From Mollicutes bacterium (GTDB taxonomy: Bacteria > Bacillota_I > Bacilli_A > Izemoplasmatales > Izemoplasmataceae): DNA of 64,000 nt. Position numbers and translations under genes: made by a program. The DNA lies in the NCBI GenBank assembly GCA_003552925.1, contig PUOX01000025.1:49816-113815 (forward strand), written 5' to 3'. Under the pieces are notes generated by a model, which searched no databases, had not been told where the DNA came from, and saw only the letters and a program-made list of their open reading frames with translations. Below are positions 17,993 through 27,721 of this stretch, piece by piece (within the stretch, counting starts at the first letter, position 1; the number at the start of each line of letters is the position of its first letter).

Positions 17993-18982
17993 ATGACTGG
18001 ACCCATCCGTAAAGACGAAACGATTGAACTCAACAACAAAAAAGTCCGTATCGACAAGCTCATCGATTCTTTTTCCGTGATTCCCTCTAGTGAGATCATC
18101 AAGTATTTGAAAAACAAAGAAATCTATCTACCCAATTATTTGCATAAAGCCCTCATACGCAAAAACATCGCCCCCGTCATCGCCAACGCCGAAAACGACG
18201 ACAAGTTTTCCGATGAGATGCGCCACCGCCTCAAATGGTTCGATTCGTTCACCGTGTTCCAGCTTGAACGGCTGGCTGAAAGTTACGGTGTGGCCATCAA
18301 CGTGCGCGAATACAAAAAGGACTTTTGGCACATCATCATCCACAACCGCAACGAACTCGGCATCAACAACCTCGAGTTTGTGCGCCTGCAAAACCTGACG
18401 ATGAAACATCAGCGCAGCGAGCAGGAAAGTTATGAAACCCTCACCGAAAACTTGCGGGAGATTTATTTCGAGCCGGAAGGCTATTTCGAAGGCTGCCGTG
18501 AAAAAGAGGCGCGCGATGTGTTGATTCAGGCGACCACAATGAACGACGTCCGCGACCTCGGCAAAAAGCACGGCGTGCAGATTCCCCGCCGCATCAACAA
18601 ACAGCAGCTCATTGAAATCATCGCCTTGAAACTGGATTTGAACGACGCCGAACAAGAAGAACTCCGCAAAAAATCCATCCTCGAGCTTGAACGACACGCC
18701 AAGGAAAAAGGCATCAACATCTCCATCGAACTGAAAAAAGTCGACATGATCGAGTTCATCTTGCTCAAGCGGAAACAGCAAAACGTCCCCGTCCAAGAAG
18801 AGCACGCAAAAATCTTCGAAGGCATCAACATCGAAGAATACTTATACAACACCAAATTTGAAGAGATCGCCCACCGCTACACGTTAGAGCGCCGCAAACG
18901 CCGCCGCATGTACCGCAACATCTTGATTTTGCTGATCGTCATCGCGGCCGCTGTTGCCGTGTTCTTGCTTGATCTTATTTAA
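17993..18982 (+). CDS. Membrane-anchored protein with tandem SAP/Rho-N-like motifs, unknown function
   Basis: Repeated helix-loop-helix units LERLAESYGVAINVREYKKDFWHIII / VRDLGKKHGVQIPRRINKQQLIEIIALKL / LERHAKEKGINISIELKKVDMIEFILLK; C-terminal TM RNILILLIVIAAAVAVFLLDLI; RBS gaaggagg. Confidence 0.7.
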   Translation: MTGPIRKDETIELNNKKVRIDKLIDSFSVIPSSEIIKYLKNKEIYLPNYLHKALIRKNIAPVIANAENDDKFSDEMRHRLKWFDSFTVFQLERLAESYGVAINVREYKKDFWHIIIHNRNELGINNLEFVRLQNLTMKHQRSEQESYETLTENLREIYFEPEGYFEGCREKEARDVLIQATTMNDVRDLGKKHGVQIPRRINKQQLIEIIALKLDLNDAEQEELRKKSILELERHAKEKGINISIELKKVDMIEFILLKRKQQNVPVQEEHAKIFEGINIEEYLYNTKFEEIAHRYTLERRKRRRMYRNILILLIVIAAAVAVFLLDLI

Positions 18983-18995
18983 GTAGGTGTGAGAC

Positions 18996-21554
18996 ATGGC
19001 CATCGACAAATCCAAATACACACCGATGATGCAACAATATCTCACCATCAAAGAAGACTATAAGGACACTATAGTCTTTTTTAGGCTGGGCGACTTTTAC
19101 GAGATGTTTTTCGAAGACGCCTACGTCGCAAGCCGCGAACTAGAAATCCAACTGACCTCCCGCGATGGCGGCAACGACGAACGCGTGCCGATGTGCGGCG
19201 TCCCTCACCACGCGAGCGAAGCCTACATCAACCGCCTTGTCGACAAAGGCTACAAAGTTGCCATCTGCGAACAAGTTGAAGACCCCAAGAGCGCGAAAAC
19301 CATCGTCAAACGAGAAATTACGCGCGTGGTGACGCCCGGGACGAACGTTGAAGACGCCGACGCCGAAGAATACTTCATCGCGGCCATCGGGCTGACCGAC
19401 TATTTTTATACGATCGGATATTTGAACGCATCGACCGGTGCGATGTACGGGCTCAAAATCCCCAAGGACACAAGCGCGCTCATCGGCGAACTCTCGACCG
19501 TGCAAGTCAAGGAAATCGTCATCGGGCACGCTTTTGAGAAAAGCTACATCCAGCAATACACCGAGCACGAGGGCATCACCGTCTCCATCCACAACGACAC
19601 CGAAGTTCCCGACGCCTTCACCCACCTTTACGACCACCTCCCCACTCCGCAAGAACAAAAAACGGTGAAGAGGCTTTTGAGCTACATCATCAAAACCCAG
19701 AAGCGGAACTTGCTGCATCTTAAAGAAGTCGAACATATCGAAGCGTCCTCGGCGATGAAGATGGACGCGAACACCATACGGCATCTTGAACTTGTGCGCA
19801 CGATGATCAAAAACAAGGAAAACGGTTCGCTGTTTTGGCTCCTCAACAAAACCACGACAGCCATGGGCGCGCGCTATCTCAAACGCCAGATATTGCGACC
19901 GCTTTTGAATGTGGACATTCTAAAGACACGCTACGATTTCGTCGAAACCTTGAACAAGGAATTCATCGAACGCAGCGAACTCAAAGAACTGCTCAAAAGC
20001 GTCTACGACTTAGAACGCATCGTCGGGCGCATCTCCTATGGAAACGCGAACGCGAAGGATCTAGTGCAACTTAGGCGCAGCTTGAACGTTCTCCCTTCGT
20101 TCCAAGAACGCCTGAACGCGCTCAACCTTGAGTACGCCACCTTTTTGAGCCAATCCATCGACCCTTTGCCATCCATAACGTCCGAATTGAACGAAGCCCT
20201 GCAAGACGATGTCCCCATCACCATCAAAGAGGGCAACATGTTCAAAGAAGGCTACGACGAAACCCTGGACGAGCTTCGCGATGTGCATTTGAACATCAGC
20301 GAATGGCTCAAGAACCTTGAACAAGAAGAACGGCGAAGGACCGGCATCAAAAAGCTCAAAGTCGGCTACAACCGCGTCTTCGGCTATTACATCGAAGTCC
20401 CGAAAGGGCAGATCGCCAACGTCAAGGACGAATACGGCTACACCCGCAAACAGACCCTCGCCAACGCCGAACGCTATATCACCGAAGCGCTCAAGGAAAA
20501 GGAAAAAATCATCCTCTCGAGCGAAGAAAAAAGCGTACAGCGCGAATACGAGTTGTTCATCGCCCTCCGCGACAAACTTCGAAACACGATTCCCGCCCTC
20601 CAAAAAAACGCGGAAATCTTGAGCGAAGTCGACATGTTCCTGTCGCTCAGCGAAGCGAGCGAAGCCTACGGCCTTTGCCGTCCGGAACTGACCAAGGAAA
20701 AAACCATCGACATCGTCGATTCCCGCCACCCCGTGGTCGAAAAAGTTCTTGAAGAGACATTCATCCCCAACGACATCTTCATGGACGAACAAGTCGACAT
20801 TCTGCTCATCACCGGCCCGAACATGAGCGGGAAATCGACGTACATGCGTCAACTTGCCATCACCGCCATCATGGCGCAAATCGGCTCCTTCGTGCCTGCC
20901 AAACAGGCCAAGCTTCCCGTGTTCGACCAGCTCTTCACCCGCATTGGCGCTAGCGACGACTTGATCAGCGGGAAATCGACGTTCATGGTCGAGATGCTTG
21001 ACGCCAACCACGCCATCAAAAACGCGACCGAGTCGTCGCTCATCCTTTTTGACGAAATCGGCCGCGGCACATCGACCTACGACGGCATGGCGCTCGCGCA
21101 AGCGATCATCGAATACATTCACGAAAAGATCGGCGCCAAGACGCTCTTTTCCACGCACTACCACGAACTGACCAATCTAGAAGAGCACCTGGGTCGCCTT
21201 CGAAACATCCATGTAAGCGCCGAAGAAGCCGAAGGCACCATCAAGTTCCACCACAAAGTCGAAAAGGGCAAAGCGGACCGCTCCTACGGCATCAACGTCG
21301 CTTCGCTCGCCAAACTGCCTTCCTCGCTCATCCGCCGCAGCCAAAGCATCCTCAAAACCTTAGAACAAGAAGGCCGCTCGCAGACGCAGACGCCGGATTT
21401 GTTCACGCTGCACGAACTCGAAGAAGAAAAAGCGCCCTCCCCTTACGAAGAGGCGCTCAAGCGGATCGAGTCTTTGGATTTGGACGACATGAAGCCCATC
21501 GAGGCGCTGACGACACTTTACAAGCTCAAAGAAGATTTGAAGAACCGCAAATAA
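18996..21554 (+). CDS. mutS: DNA mismatch repair protein MutS
   Basis: MMQQYLTIKEDYKDTIVFFRLGDFYEMFFEDA, ITGPNMSGKSTYMRQLA, DEIGRGTSTYDGMALA. Confidence 0.99.
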   Translation: MAIDKSKYTPMMQQYLTIKEDYKDTIVFFRLGDFYEMFFEDAYVASRELEIQLTSRDGGNDERVPMCGVPHHASEAYINRLVDKGYKVAICEQVEDPKSAKTIVKREITRVVTPGTNVEDADAEEYFIAAIGLTDYFYTIGYLNASTGAMYGLKIPKDTSALIGELSTVQVKEIVIGHAFEKSYIQQYTEHEGITVSIHNDTEVPDAFTHLYDHLPTPQEQKTVKRLLSYIIKTQKRNLLHLKEVEHIEASSAMKMDANTIRHLELVRTMIKNKENGSLFWLLNKTTTAMGARYLKRQILRPLLNVDILKTRYDFVETLNKEFIERSELKELLKSVYDLERIVGRISYGNANAKDLVQLRRSLNVLPSFQERLNALNLEYATFLSQSIDPLPSITSELNEALQDDVPITIKEGNMFKEGYDETLDELRDVHLNISEWLKNLEQEERRRTGIKKLKVGYNRVFGYYIEVPKGQIANVKDEYGYTRKQTLANAERYITEALKEKEKIILSSEEKSVQREYELFIALRDKLRNTIPALQKNAEILSEVDMFLSLSEASEAYGLCRPELTKEKTIDIVDSRHPVVEKVLEETFIPNDIFMDEQVDILLITGPNMSGKSTYMRQLAITAIMAQIGSFVPAKQAKLPVFDQLFTRIGASDDLISGKSTFMVEMLDANHAIKNATESSLILFDEIGRGTSTYDGMALAQAIIEYIHEKIGAKTLFSTHYHELTNLEEHLGRLRNIHVSAEEAEGTIKFHHKVEKGKADRSYGINVASLAKLPSSLIRRSQSILKTLEQEGRSQTQTPDLFTLHELEEEKAPSPYEEALKRIESLDLDDMKPIEALTTLYKLKEDLKNRK

Positions 21555-21580
21555 AAACGCATATCGCCGATATGCGTTTT
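21554..21580. terminator. Bidirectional terminator between mutS(+) and 21579(-)
   Basis: AAAACGCATATCGCCGATATGCGTTTT. Confidence 0.7.
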
Positions 21581-22412
21581 ACTTATACACCGTCGTATCT
21601 TTTTGGAGAGTGTCGAGCAGCGCGACAAAGCGCTCGATGTTCTCGATGACGCGCTCGGTATGCGTTTCCGAAAGCGGATGCCCGAGTTCGGTGGTGATGA
21701 ACGGTTTGTAGTCGCGCACTAAGATGACGAGATGGTTGTCGTAAAAATGCGCTTCGGCTTTGCTGCGGTAGAAGTCCAAAAACGTCGTGAGCGCATCGAA
21801 GGTCTTATCTTCAAACATGGTCTTACCTAAGAGGGGGTCCTTGGTTTCGATGAAGTATTCCCCGCGTTCGATGGCGTTATTGGCTTTTGATGAGGTTTTG
21901 TTATGGAAAAGGATGGGTTCCGTTGCGGCTTTGGGGAAGACGGCGTGGAAGACTTTGCCGGAAAACGTCGCGGTTTGCGATTCGAATGTGCGGAATTTCT
22001 TCTTGAAAGGCTCGATCTTCACATACGCAATCTTGTAATCGACGCCGTGACGGACGCCCTCAATGCGCTGCTTCGATATATAGATTTCTTCAAGAGGCAG
22101 CACTTTCATGCCCTCGAAAAACGTTCGAGGCAACCCTTGTTCCGGAGAGAAGGTCCCGCCAATCTTTTTTTCAAGGCGCGGTTTGAAAACATTGTGCAAA
22201 AAGTCGACCTCGATTTTTTGCAAGACGTCTTTGCTGTGGGTGCGAATGAGGAATCCGCTCCCAAGCATGAGGGCGGTGACAATGTAAAAATACGGGCTGA
22301 TAAACACGCTTACCAGCAGGAAAATGACGCTCAAAAGCATCAATGACTGGGCAAGAATGAACCGTTTTTCGTGGGTATATTTCGCTTTTTGAAATTCGGC
22401 CGGCGTTTTCAT
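21579..22412 (-). CDS. DUF3137-like membrane protein
   Basis: Two N-terminal TM segments, then FFEGMKVLPLEEIYISKQRIEGVRHGVDYKIAYVKIE ... FSGKVFHAVFPK pattern typical of DUF3137. Confidence 0.65.
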   Translation of the reverse strand: MKTPAEFQKAKYTHEKRFILAQSLMLLSVIFLLVSVFISPYFYIVTALMLGSGFLIRTHSKDVLQKIEVDFLHNVFKPRLEKKIGGTFSPEQGLPRTFFEGMKVLPLEEIYISKQRIEGVRHGVDYKIAYVKIEPFKKKFRTFESQTATFSGKVFHAVFPKAATEPILFHNKTSSKANNAIERGEYFIETKDPLLGKTMFEDKTFDALTTFLDFYRSKAEAHFYDNHLVILVRDYKPFITTELGHPLSETHTERVIENIERFVALLDTLQKDTTVYK

Positions 22413-22536
22413 GGGCATCTCTCCTTCAAAATGTATTATACAAGAGGAAAGCCGAAACCACAACCGAAATCGCCTGCTGTGAAATTGCGAGAAAACGTGA
22501 TAAAATAAACAAGACGAACGAAGAAGGTGATTGCAT

Positions 22537-24300
22537 ATGGGGAAAATACGACAGCTTGATGAAACGCTCTCGAACATGATTGCCGCCGGCGAAGTGGTCG
22601 AAAACATGGCCAGCGTCGTCAAGGAGCTTCTAGAAAACGCCATCGACGCCGATGCGAAGAGCGTTGAGGTGCATTTGCGCGATGCGGGATTCAAAGAAAT
22701 CGCCGTGATTGACGATGGCGAAGGTATGGACAAAGACGATTTGCGCATGGCCTTCAAACGCCACGCCACAAGCAAAATCAAAACTCATCACGATTTGCAC
22801 CATATCGGCAGTTTGGGGTTCCGTGGCGAAGCCCTGCCCAGCATCGCCAGCGTCGCCAAAGTCGAAGTCGACGCTTCTTTGGACAACCGCGCCGGCGCTC
22901 GAATCGTTGTGCATAACGGCGGGATTGTTTCCGAAGAACAAGGCGACGCCAGAAAAGGCGTGAAGATTCGCATCAAGGACCTGTTTTACAACACGCCCGC
23001 AAGGTTAAAACACTTAAAGAGCGAACAACGGGAGCTCGCTTTCGTTGTCGACTACGTCAACAAGATTGCGCTCGCTCACCCGCACATCCGTTTCACCCTG
23101 ACCAATAACGGCAAAACCCTGTTGAAAACACAAGGCGACGGCGACGTTTTGAAAGTGTTGCACCAAATATACCCCCTCGATGTGATCAAAAACATGCTCC
23201 CCTTTGAAAACAAAAACCAATACTTCACCATCAAAGGATACATGTCGAAACCTTCGCACACCCGTTCATCGCGCCAGCACATGACGCTGATTACCAACCG
23301 GCGCATCATCCGCAACAACAAGCTGTTAAACGCGGCGCTTGCGGCGTATCGAACCTACTTGCCGGTGCACAAATACCCGATTCTCTATCTTGAAATCGAA
23401 GTCGACCCTTTGCTAATCGATGTCAACATCCATCCGCAGAAACTGTCTGTGAAGTTCACCGAAGAGGCGTCCCTTCGCAAATTGATCGAAACTACGCTCG
23501 CTTCGCGCTTGCAAGAGGAAGACTTGATTCCTAAAGTGAAACGAACCGAAGAAAAGCCTTCCGAACAATCCGGATTCGATTTCACCGATGCCAACGAACC
23601 TTCCAAGCACGCTTCGACGCTTGAAGAAGAACCGTCCCGCCCTCAACAAGAACTTCTACAACAAGAACCTCAAAAAGAAACGAGCGCTTCAAAACCAAAA
23701 CCTAAGCCGAAACAGCGGTTGCCCTACCTTTCCTACATCGGTCAATGTTTTGGGACGTATTTGCTGTTTCAGGGCGAAGATTCCTTATACATCATGGACC
23801 AGCACGCGGCGGCCGAACGGATTCGCTATGAACATTATCTATCGTCGATGAGCCGTTCAAAACCTTCTATTCGAAATCTTTTGACTCCGTTTACGCTCTC
23901 GCTTTCGAACCGCGAGATTCTTGCGCATGATTCCATTGTGCCCACGCTGCAATCGTTCGGCCTGCAAACCGAAATTAAAGATGAAACCACCTTGTCGATA
24001 CTTGCCCACCCCGATTGGTTCAAGGAAGGCGAAGAAGAGGAATACGCCGAACGCATGATCCGACTGCTTATGTCCGAAGAGGAAGTCTCCGTTGCCAAAA
24101 TGATCGACAAAGTGGCCGCCGATTTGGCCTGCAAGCATAGCGTTCGTGCCAACAAATATCTGAACAAGCATGAAATCGACCGTCTGGTCAAAGATTTAAG
24201 GCAGTGCGACAATCCTTTCACCTGCCCTCACGGCCGACCGACCATCCTTTCTTTTTCCACCCGGGAACTTGAAACCATGTTCCAGAGGATCCAATCATGA
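22537..24300 (+). CDS. mutL: DNA mismatch repair protein MutL (endonuclease-type C-terminus)
   Basis: MIAAGEVVENMASVVKELLENAIDADA, GFRGEALPSIASVA; C-terminal DQHAAAERIRYE = DQHAx2Ex4E, CKHSVRANKYL, CPHGRPT. Confidence 0.98.
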   Translation: MGKIRQLDETLSNMIAAGEVVENMASVVKELLENAIDADAKSVEVHLRDAGFKEIAVIDDGEGMDKDDLRMAFKRHATSKIKTHHDLHHIGSLGFRGEALPSIASVAKVEVDASLDNRAGARIVVHNGGIVSEEQGDARKGVKIRIKDLFYNTPARLKHLKSEQRELAFVVDYVNKIALAHPHIRFTLTNNGKTLLKTQGDGDVLKVLHQIYPLDVIKNMLPFENKNQYFTIKGYMSKPSHTRSSRQHMTLITNRRIIRNNKLLNAALAAYRTYLPVHKYPILYLEIEVDPLLIDVNIHPQKLSVKFTEEASLRKLIETTLASRLQEEDLIPKVKRTEEKPSEQSGFDFTDANEPSKHASTLEEEPSRPQQELLQQEPQKETSASKPKPKPKQRLPYLSYIGQCFGTYLLFQGEDSLYIMDQHAAAERIRYEHYLSSMSRSKPSIRNLLTPFTLSLSNREILAHDSIVPTLQSFGLQTEIKDETTLSILAHPDWFKEGEEEEYAERMIRLLMSEEEVSVAKMIDKVAADLACKHSVRANKYLNKHEIDRLVKDLRQCDNPFTCPHGRPTILSFSTRELETMFQRIQS

Positions 24301-25199
24301 TCGTCTCCATCGTCGGACCGACCGGAGTGGGAAAAACCCGCTTGGCCATTGTGTTGGCGAAACGCTTTGACGGTGAAATTGTCTCCGCCGACAGCGTGCA
24401 AATCTACAAAGGTCTAGATATCGGTAGCGCCAAAGCCGGCGAAGCAGAGCGTAAAGCGGTGCCTCACCATCTTCTCGATATCGCGAATCCGAGCGAAGAA
24501 TACAGCGTCGCCCGTTTCCAAAAAGACGCCAGAGAGGCTATTGAAGATATTAAGAAGCGGCGAAAACTTCCTTTTTTGGTGGGCGGAACGGGCTTTTATC
24601 AAAAAAGCGTCCTGCACGATTTCCGTTTTGAGAACACGTACCGCGACAAAACCTTCGAAGCCGAGATGTCCGCACACGACAATGAATCGCTTTACCAACG
24701 CTTGAAGCGGCTAGACCCCAAAGCCGCCGCAAACATCCACCCAAACAACCGCAAGCGGTTGTTGCACGCTTTAAGCCGCGCCATGCGCGACAATCCTCTC
24801 GGAGAAGAATCCCGCGGCGATACGAAACTCTACGACTATGTCATGATCGCGTTGCACATGCAAAGAGAAACGTTGCATCAAGTCATCGAAGCGCGCGTTG
24901 AAGCCATGTTTGAAGAAGGGCTGTTAGAAGAAGCCGAGTTTCTCTACCGGCACCGTCCTTCCAAAGCGGAAGAAGCCATCGGCTACAAAGAGTGCTTCGC
25001 GTATTTTGACGGGCGTATCTCTTTAGAAGAAGCCAAAAAGCGCATCGTCATTCATTCCCGCCAGTACGCCAAACGTCAATACACCTATTTCAGGAACCAG
25101 TTTGACGCCTACTGGATTACCGTGGATGCGCACTCTTTTGAAGACACCATCGAAGAAGCCGCGAACATACTCAAAACGAAACTGGACAAACAACGATAA
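24297..25199 (+). CDS. miaA: tRNA dimethylallyltransferase
   Basis: MIVSIVGPTGVGKTRLAIVLAKRFDGEIVSADSVQIYKGLDIGSAK. Confidence 0.96.
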   Translation: MIVSIVGPTGVGKTRLAIVLAKRFDGEIVSADSVQIYKGLDIGSAKAGEAERKAVPHHLLDIANPSEEYSVARFQKDAREAIEDIKKRRKLPFLVGGTGFYQKSVLHDFRFENTYRDKTFEAEMSAHDNESLYQRLKRLDPKAAANIHPNNRKRLLHALSRAMRDNPLGEESRGDTKLYDYVMIALHMQRETLHQVIEARVEAMFEEGLLEEAEFLYRHRPSKAEEAIGYKECFAYFDGRISLEEAKKRIVIHSRQYAKRQYTYFRNQFDAYWITVDAHSFEDTIEEAANILKTKLDKQR

Positions 25200-25227
25200 G
25201 GGGGGACTAAAGCGCCCCCTTTTTTTC
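25200..25227 (+). terminator. Terminator after miaA
   Basis: GGGGGactaaagcgCCCCCTTTTTTT. Confidence 0.75.
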
Positions 25228-25253
25228 GTGAAATGTAAGTCAAAACGCAAAAT

Positions 25254-25286
25254 TTGTAATACAGAAAAATTGTAATACAATTGTAA
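25254..25286. promoter_or_regulatory. Repeated TTGTAATACA operator-like boxes upstream of hydCBA
   Basis: TTGTAATACA at 25254-25263 and 25270-25279 (second extends to palindrome TTGTA-A-TACAA), plus half-site TTGTAA at 25281. Confidence 0.5.
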
Positions 25287-25317
25287 GCATTTTCTTCCGT
25301 TTTTTGCCCGAAATATA

Positions 25318-25346
25318 TTTACTTTTCGGCCTTCATGATTTACAAT
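25318..25346 (+). promoter_or_regulatory. Candidate promoter of hydCBA
   Basis: TTTACT-17 nt-TACAAT, 34 nt before ATG with aaggagg RBS. Confidence 0.45.
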
Positions 25347-25379
25347 TTAGTTGGCATTTCAGTTCAAGGAGGGCGCTTT

Positions 25380-25895
25380 ATGAGAAAAGAAATACTGGAT
25401 ACGACCACACTCGATCAAGAAGGCCTCAAAAAGCTTGACGCCTACATCGAGGGGTTACGTGGAAACAAAGAAGAACAACTCATCCATGTGCTGCATCACG
25501 CACAACAGATTTTCGGATATCTGCCGAAGAATTTGCAATGGTACATCGCCAATCAACTCAACATGCCGTCGGCCAAGGTCAACGGCGTGGTCACGTTTTA
25601 TTCGCTGTTCAGCGAAGAACCTAGAGGAAAGTACACCGTCAGTGTTTGCATGGGCACCGCTTGCTTTGTAAAAGGTGCTGAAAAGGTGCTAGACCGCATT
25701 TTGGAGCTGACAAAATCGGAAAAAGGCAAAATGAGCGACGACGGACTGTTCACCGTGCAAGACGTTCGCTGCATCGGCGCTTGCGGACTGGCGCCCGTTG
25801 TCACCATCAACGAAAAAGTCTACGGCAATGTCAAAATCAACGAAGTCGACGACATCATTCGCCGTTACAAACGAGGTGATCAACATGCGAGTTGA
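25380..25895 (+). CDS. hydC: NADH-linked [FeFe]-hydrogenase subunit HydC (NuoE-like thioredoxin [2Fe-2S])
   Basis: VNGVVTFYSLFSEEPRGKYTVSVCMGTACFVKGAEKVLD...VQDVRCIGACGLAPVVTINEKVYGNV. Confidence 0.92.
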   Translation: MRKEILDTTTLDQEGLKKLDAYIEGLRGNKEEQLIHVLHHAQQIFGYLPKNLQWYIANQLNMPSAKVNGVVTFYSLFSEEPRGKYTVSVCMGTACFVKGAEKVLDRILELTKSEKGKMSDDGLFTVQDVRCIGACGLAPVVTINEKVYGNVKINEVDDIIRRYKRGDQHAS

Positions 25896-27708
25896 ATCTC
25901 TAGACGCGCTTAAGAAATGGAAAAGCAAGATTCCATCGACCGACACGAAGTCCATCCGCATCCTCGCATGTGCAGGAACATCGTGTCTATCGAGCGACAG
26001 CGACTTGCTCATAGAGCGTCTCAAAGAACAAATTGAGAAGCGCGGACTCGATACGAAAGTGGAACTCGTTCGCACCGGTTGTGTGCGTCTTTGCGGGCAA
26101 GGCCCCCTTCTTTTGATGGAACCCGAAGAAATCGCCTACGTCAAAGTGCATCTTGACGATGTCGACGAAATTGTCGAGAAGCACCTTGAAAACGGCGAAA
26201 CTGTAGAACGGCTTTTGTATACGGACCCGAAGAAAAACGAAATCATCAAAGCCGCAAAAGACATGGACTTTTACAAAAAGCAAAAACGCATCGCGCTTTT
26301 GAACTGCGGCAGCATCGACCCTTGGAACATCGAGCATTACATTCAAAACGACGGCTATGAAGCGCTCGCAACCGTCCTTTTGGAAAAGTCTCCGAAAGAC
26401 GTTGTTGAGATCATCAAAAAAAGCGGGCTTCGCGGCCGTGGCGGCGGTGGATTCTCCACCGGCATGAAATGGGGATTCACCCTCCAAGAAAAAAGCGACG
26501 AAAAATACATGATCTGCAACGCCGACGAAGGCGACCCGGGCGCGTTCATGGACAGAAGCATCATCGAAGGCGACCCTCACGCGCTTATCGAAGCGATGGT
26601 CATCGGCGGATACGCAACAGGCGCCAAAGAAGGGCTCATCTATATTCGCGCCGAATACGCGACTTCAATCGAGCCACTGCGTAAAGCCATCGAAGACGCC
26701 CGCAAGCATGGTTTCTTGGGCAAAGACATCTTTGGTTCCGGCTTTGATTTCGACATTGAAATCAAACTCGGCGCCGGCGCCTTTGTCTGTGGCGAAGAGA
26801 CCGCGCTTATCCATTCGATGGAAGGACTCAGAGGCGAACCATCGACCAAACCTCCCTTCCCCTCGCAAAAAGGCTTCCGCGGCAAACCCTCGACGGTGAA
26901 CAACGTAGAAACCCTGGCCAACATTCCCGTCATTCTCCGCAAAGGCGCCGAATGGTTCGCATCCATCGGCACGGAAGACTCCAAAGGCACGAAAGTGTTC
27001 GCCCTGGCCGGCAATGTCCGCAACATCGGGCTTGTCGAAGTCCCGATGGGCACCACATTCCGGGAAATCGTCTTTGAAATCGGCGGCGGCCACCCTGAAG
27101 ACAAAGACATCAAGGCCATTCAAATCGGCGGTCCTAGTGGTGGCGTCATCACTGAAGAGTTCTTCGACACGCCGATCGATTACGATTCGCTGAACTCCAT
27201 CGGCGCGATGATGGGTTCCGGCGGAATGATTGTCATGGACGAAGACAGCGACATGGTGGAAATCGCCAAGTTCTATCTGGATTTCACCCAGGACGAATCC
27301 TGCGGGAAATGCACGCCTTGTCGAATCGGCACCAAGCGCATGTATGAAATCCTTGAACGCTTGACGAACATGGAAGGCGAACCCGAAGACTTAGAGCGCT
27401 TGCGGACCTTGGGCGAGAACATCCAAAGTTCCTCGCTATGCGGACTTGGGCAAAGCGCCCCGAACCCTGTGCTTTCAACCATGGAATACTTCGCGGAAGA
27501 GTACGAGGCGTACGCCTACAGAACGAAGAAAACCAAATACAGCATCGATGCCGAAAAATGCATCGGCTGTACGAAATGTAAGCGTGTATGTCCGACCGAC
27601 TGCATCAGCGGCGATGTCCGTCAAGTCCACGTGATTGACGAATCCGAATGCATCGCATGCGGGGCTTGTTACGACGTTTGCCCCAAAGACGCTATCATCA
27701 AACCATAG
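25885..27708 (+). CDS. hydB: NADH-linked [FeFe]-hydrogenase subunit HydB (NuoF-like, N-terminal [2Fe-2S], C-terminal 2[4Fe-4S])
   Basis: CAGTSCLSS...CVRLCGQGP, GRGGGGFSTGMKW, ESCGKCTPCRIGTKRM, CIGCTKCKRVCPTDC...CIACGACYDVCP. Confidence 0.95.
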   Translation: MRVESLDALKKWKSKIPSTDTKSIRILACAGTSCLSSDSDLLIERLKEQIEKRGLDTKVELVRTGCVRLCGQGPLLLMEPEEIAYVKVHLDDVDEIVEKHLENGETVERLLYTDPKKNEIIKAAKDMDFYKKQKRIALLNCGSIDPWNIEHYIQNDGYEALATVLLEKSPKDVVEIIKKSGLRGRGGGGFSTGMKWGFTLQEKSDEKYMICNADEGDPGAFMDRSIIEGDPHALIEAMVIGGYATGAKEGLIYIRAEYATSIEPLRKAIEDARKHGFLGKDIFGSGFDFDIEIKLGAGAFVCGEETALIHSMEGLRGEPSTKPPFPSQKGFRGKPSTVNNVETLANIPVILRKGAEWFASIGTEDSKGTKVFALAGNVRNIGLVEVPMGTTFREIVFEIGGGHPEDKDIKAIQIGGPSGGVITEEFFDTPIDYDSLNSIGAMMGSGGMIVMDEDSDMVEIAKFYLDFTQDESCGKCTPCRIGTKRMYEILERLTNMEGEPEDLERLRTLGENIQSSSLCGLGQSAPNPVLSTMEYFAEEYEAYAYRTKKTKYSIDAEKCIGCTKCKRVCPTDCISGDVRQVHVIDESECIACGACYDVCPKDAIIKP

Positions 27709-27721
27709 GAGTGGGTAGAAG

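Noticed and set aside
20061-21164. 367-aa antisense ORF inside mutS
   Set aside because: Shadow ORF of a highly conserved gene; no independent evidence.
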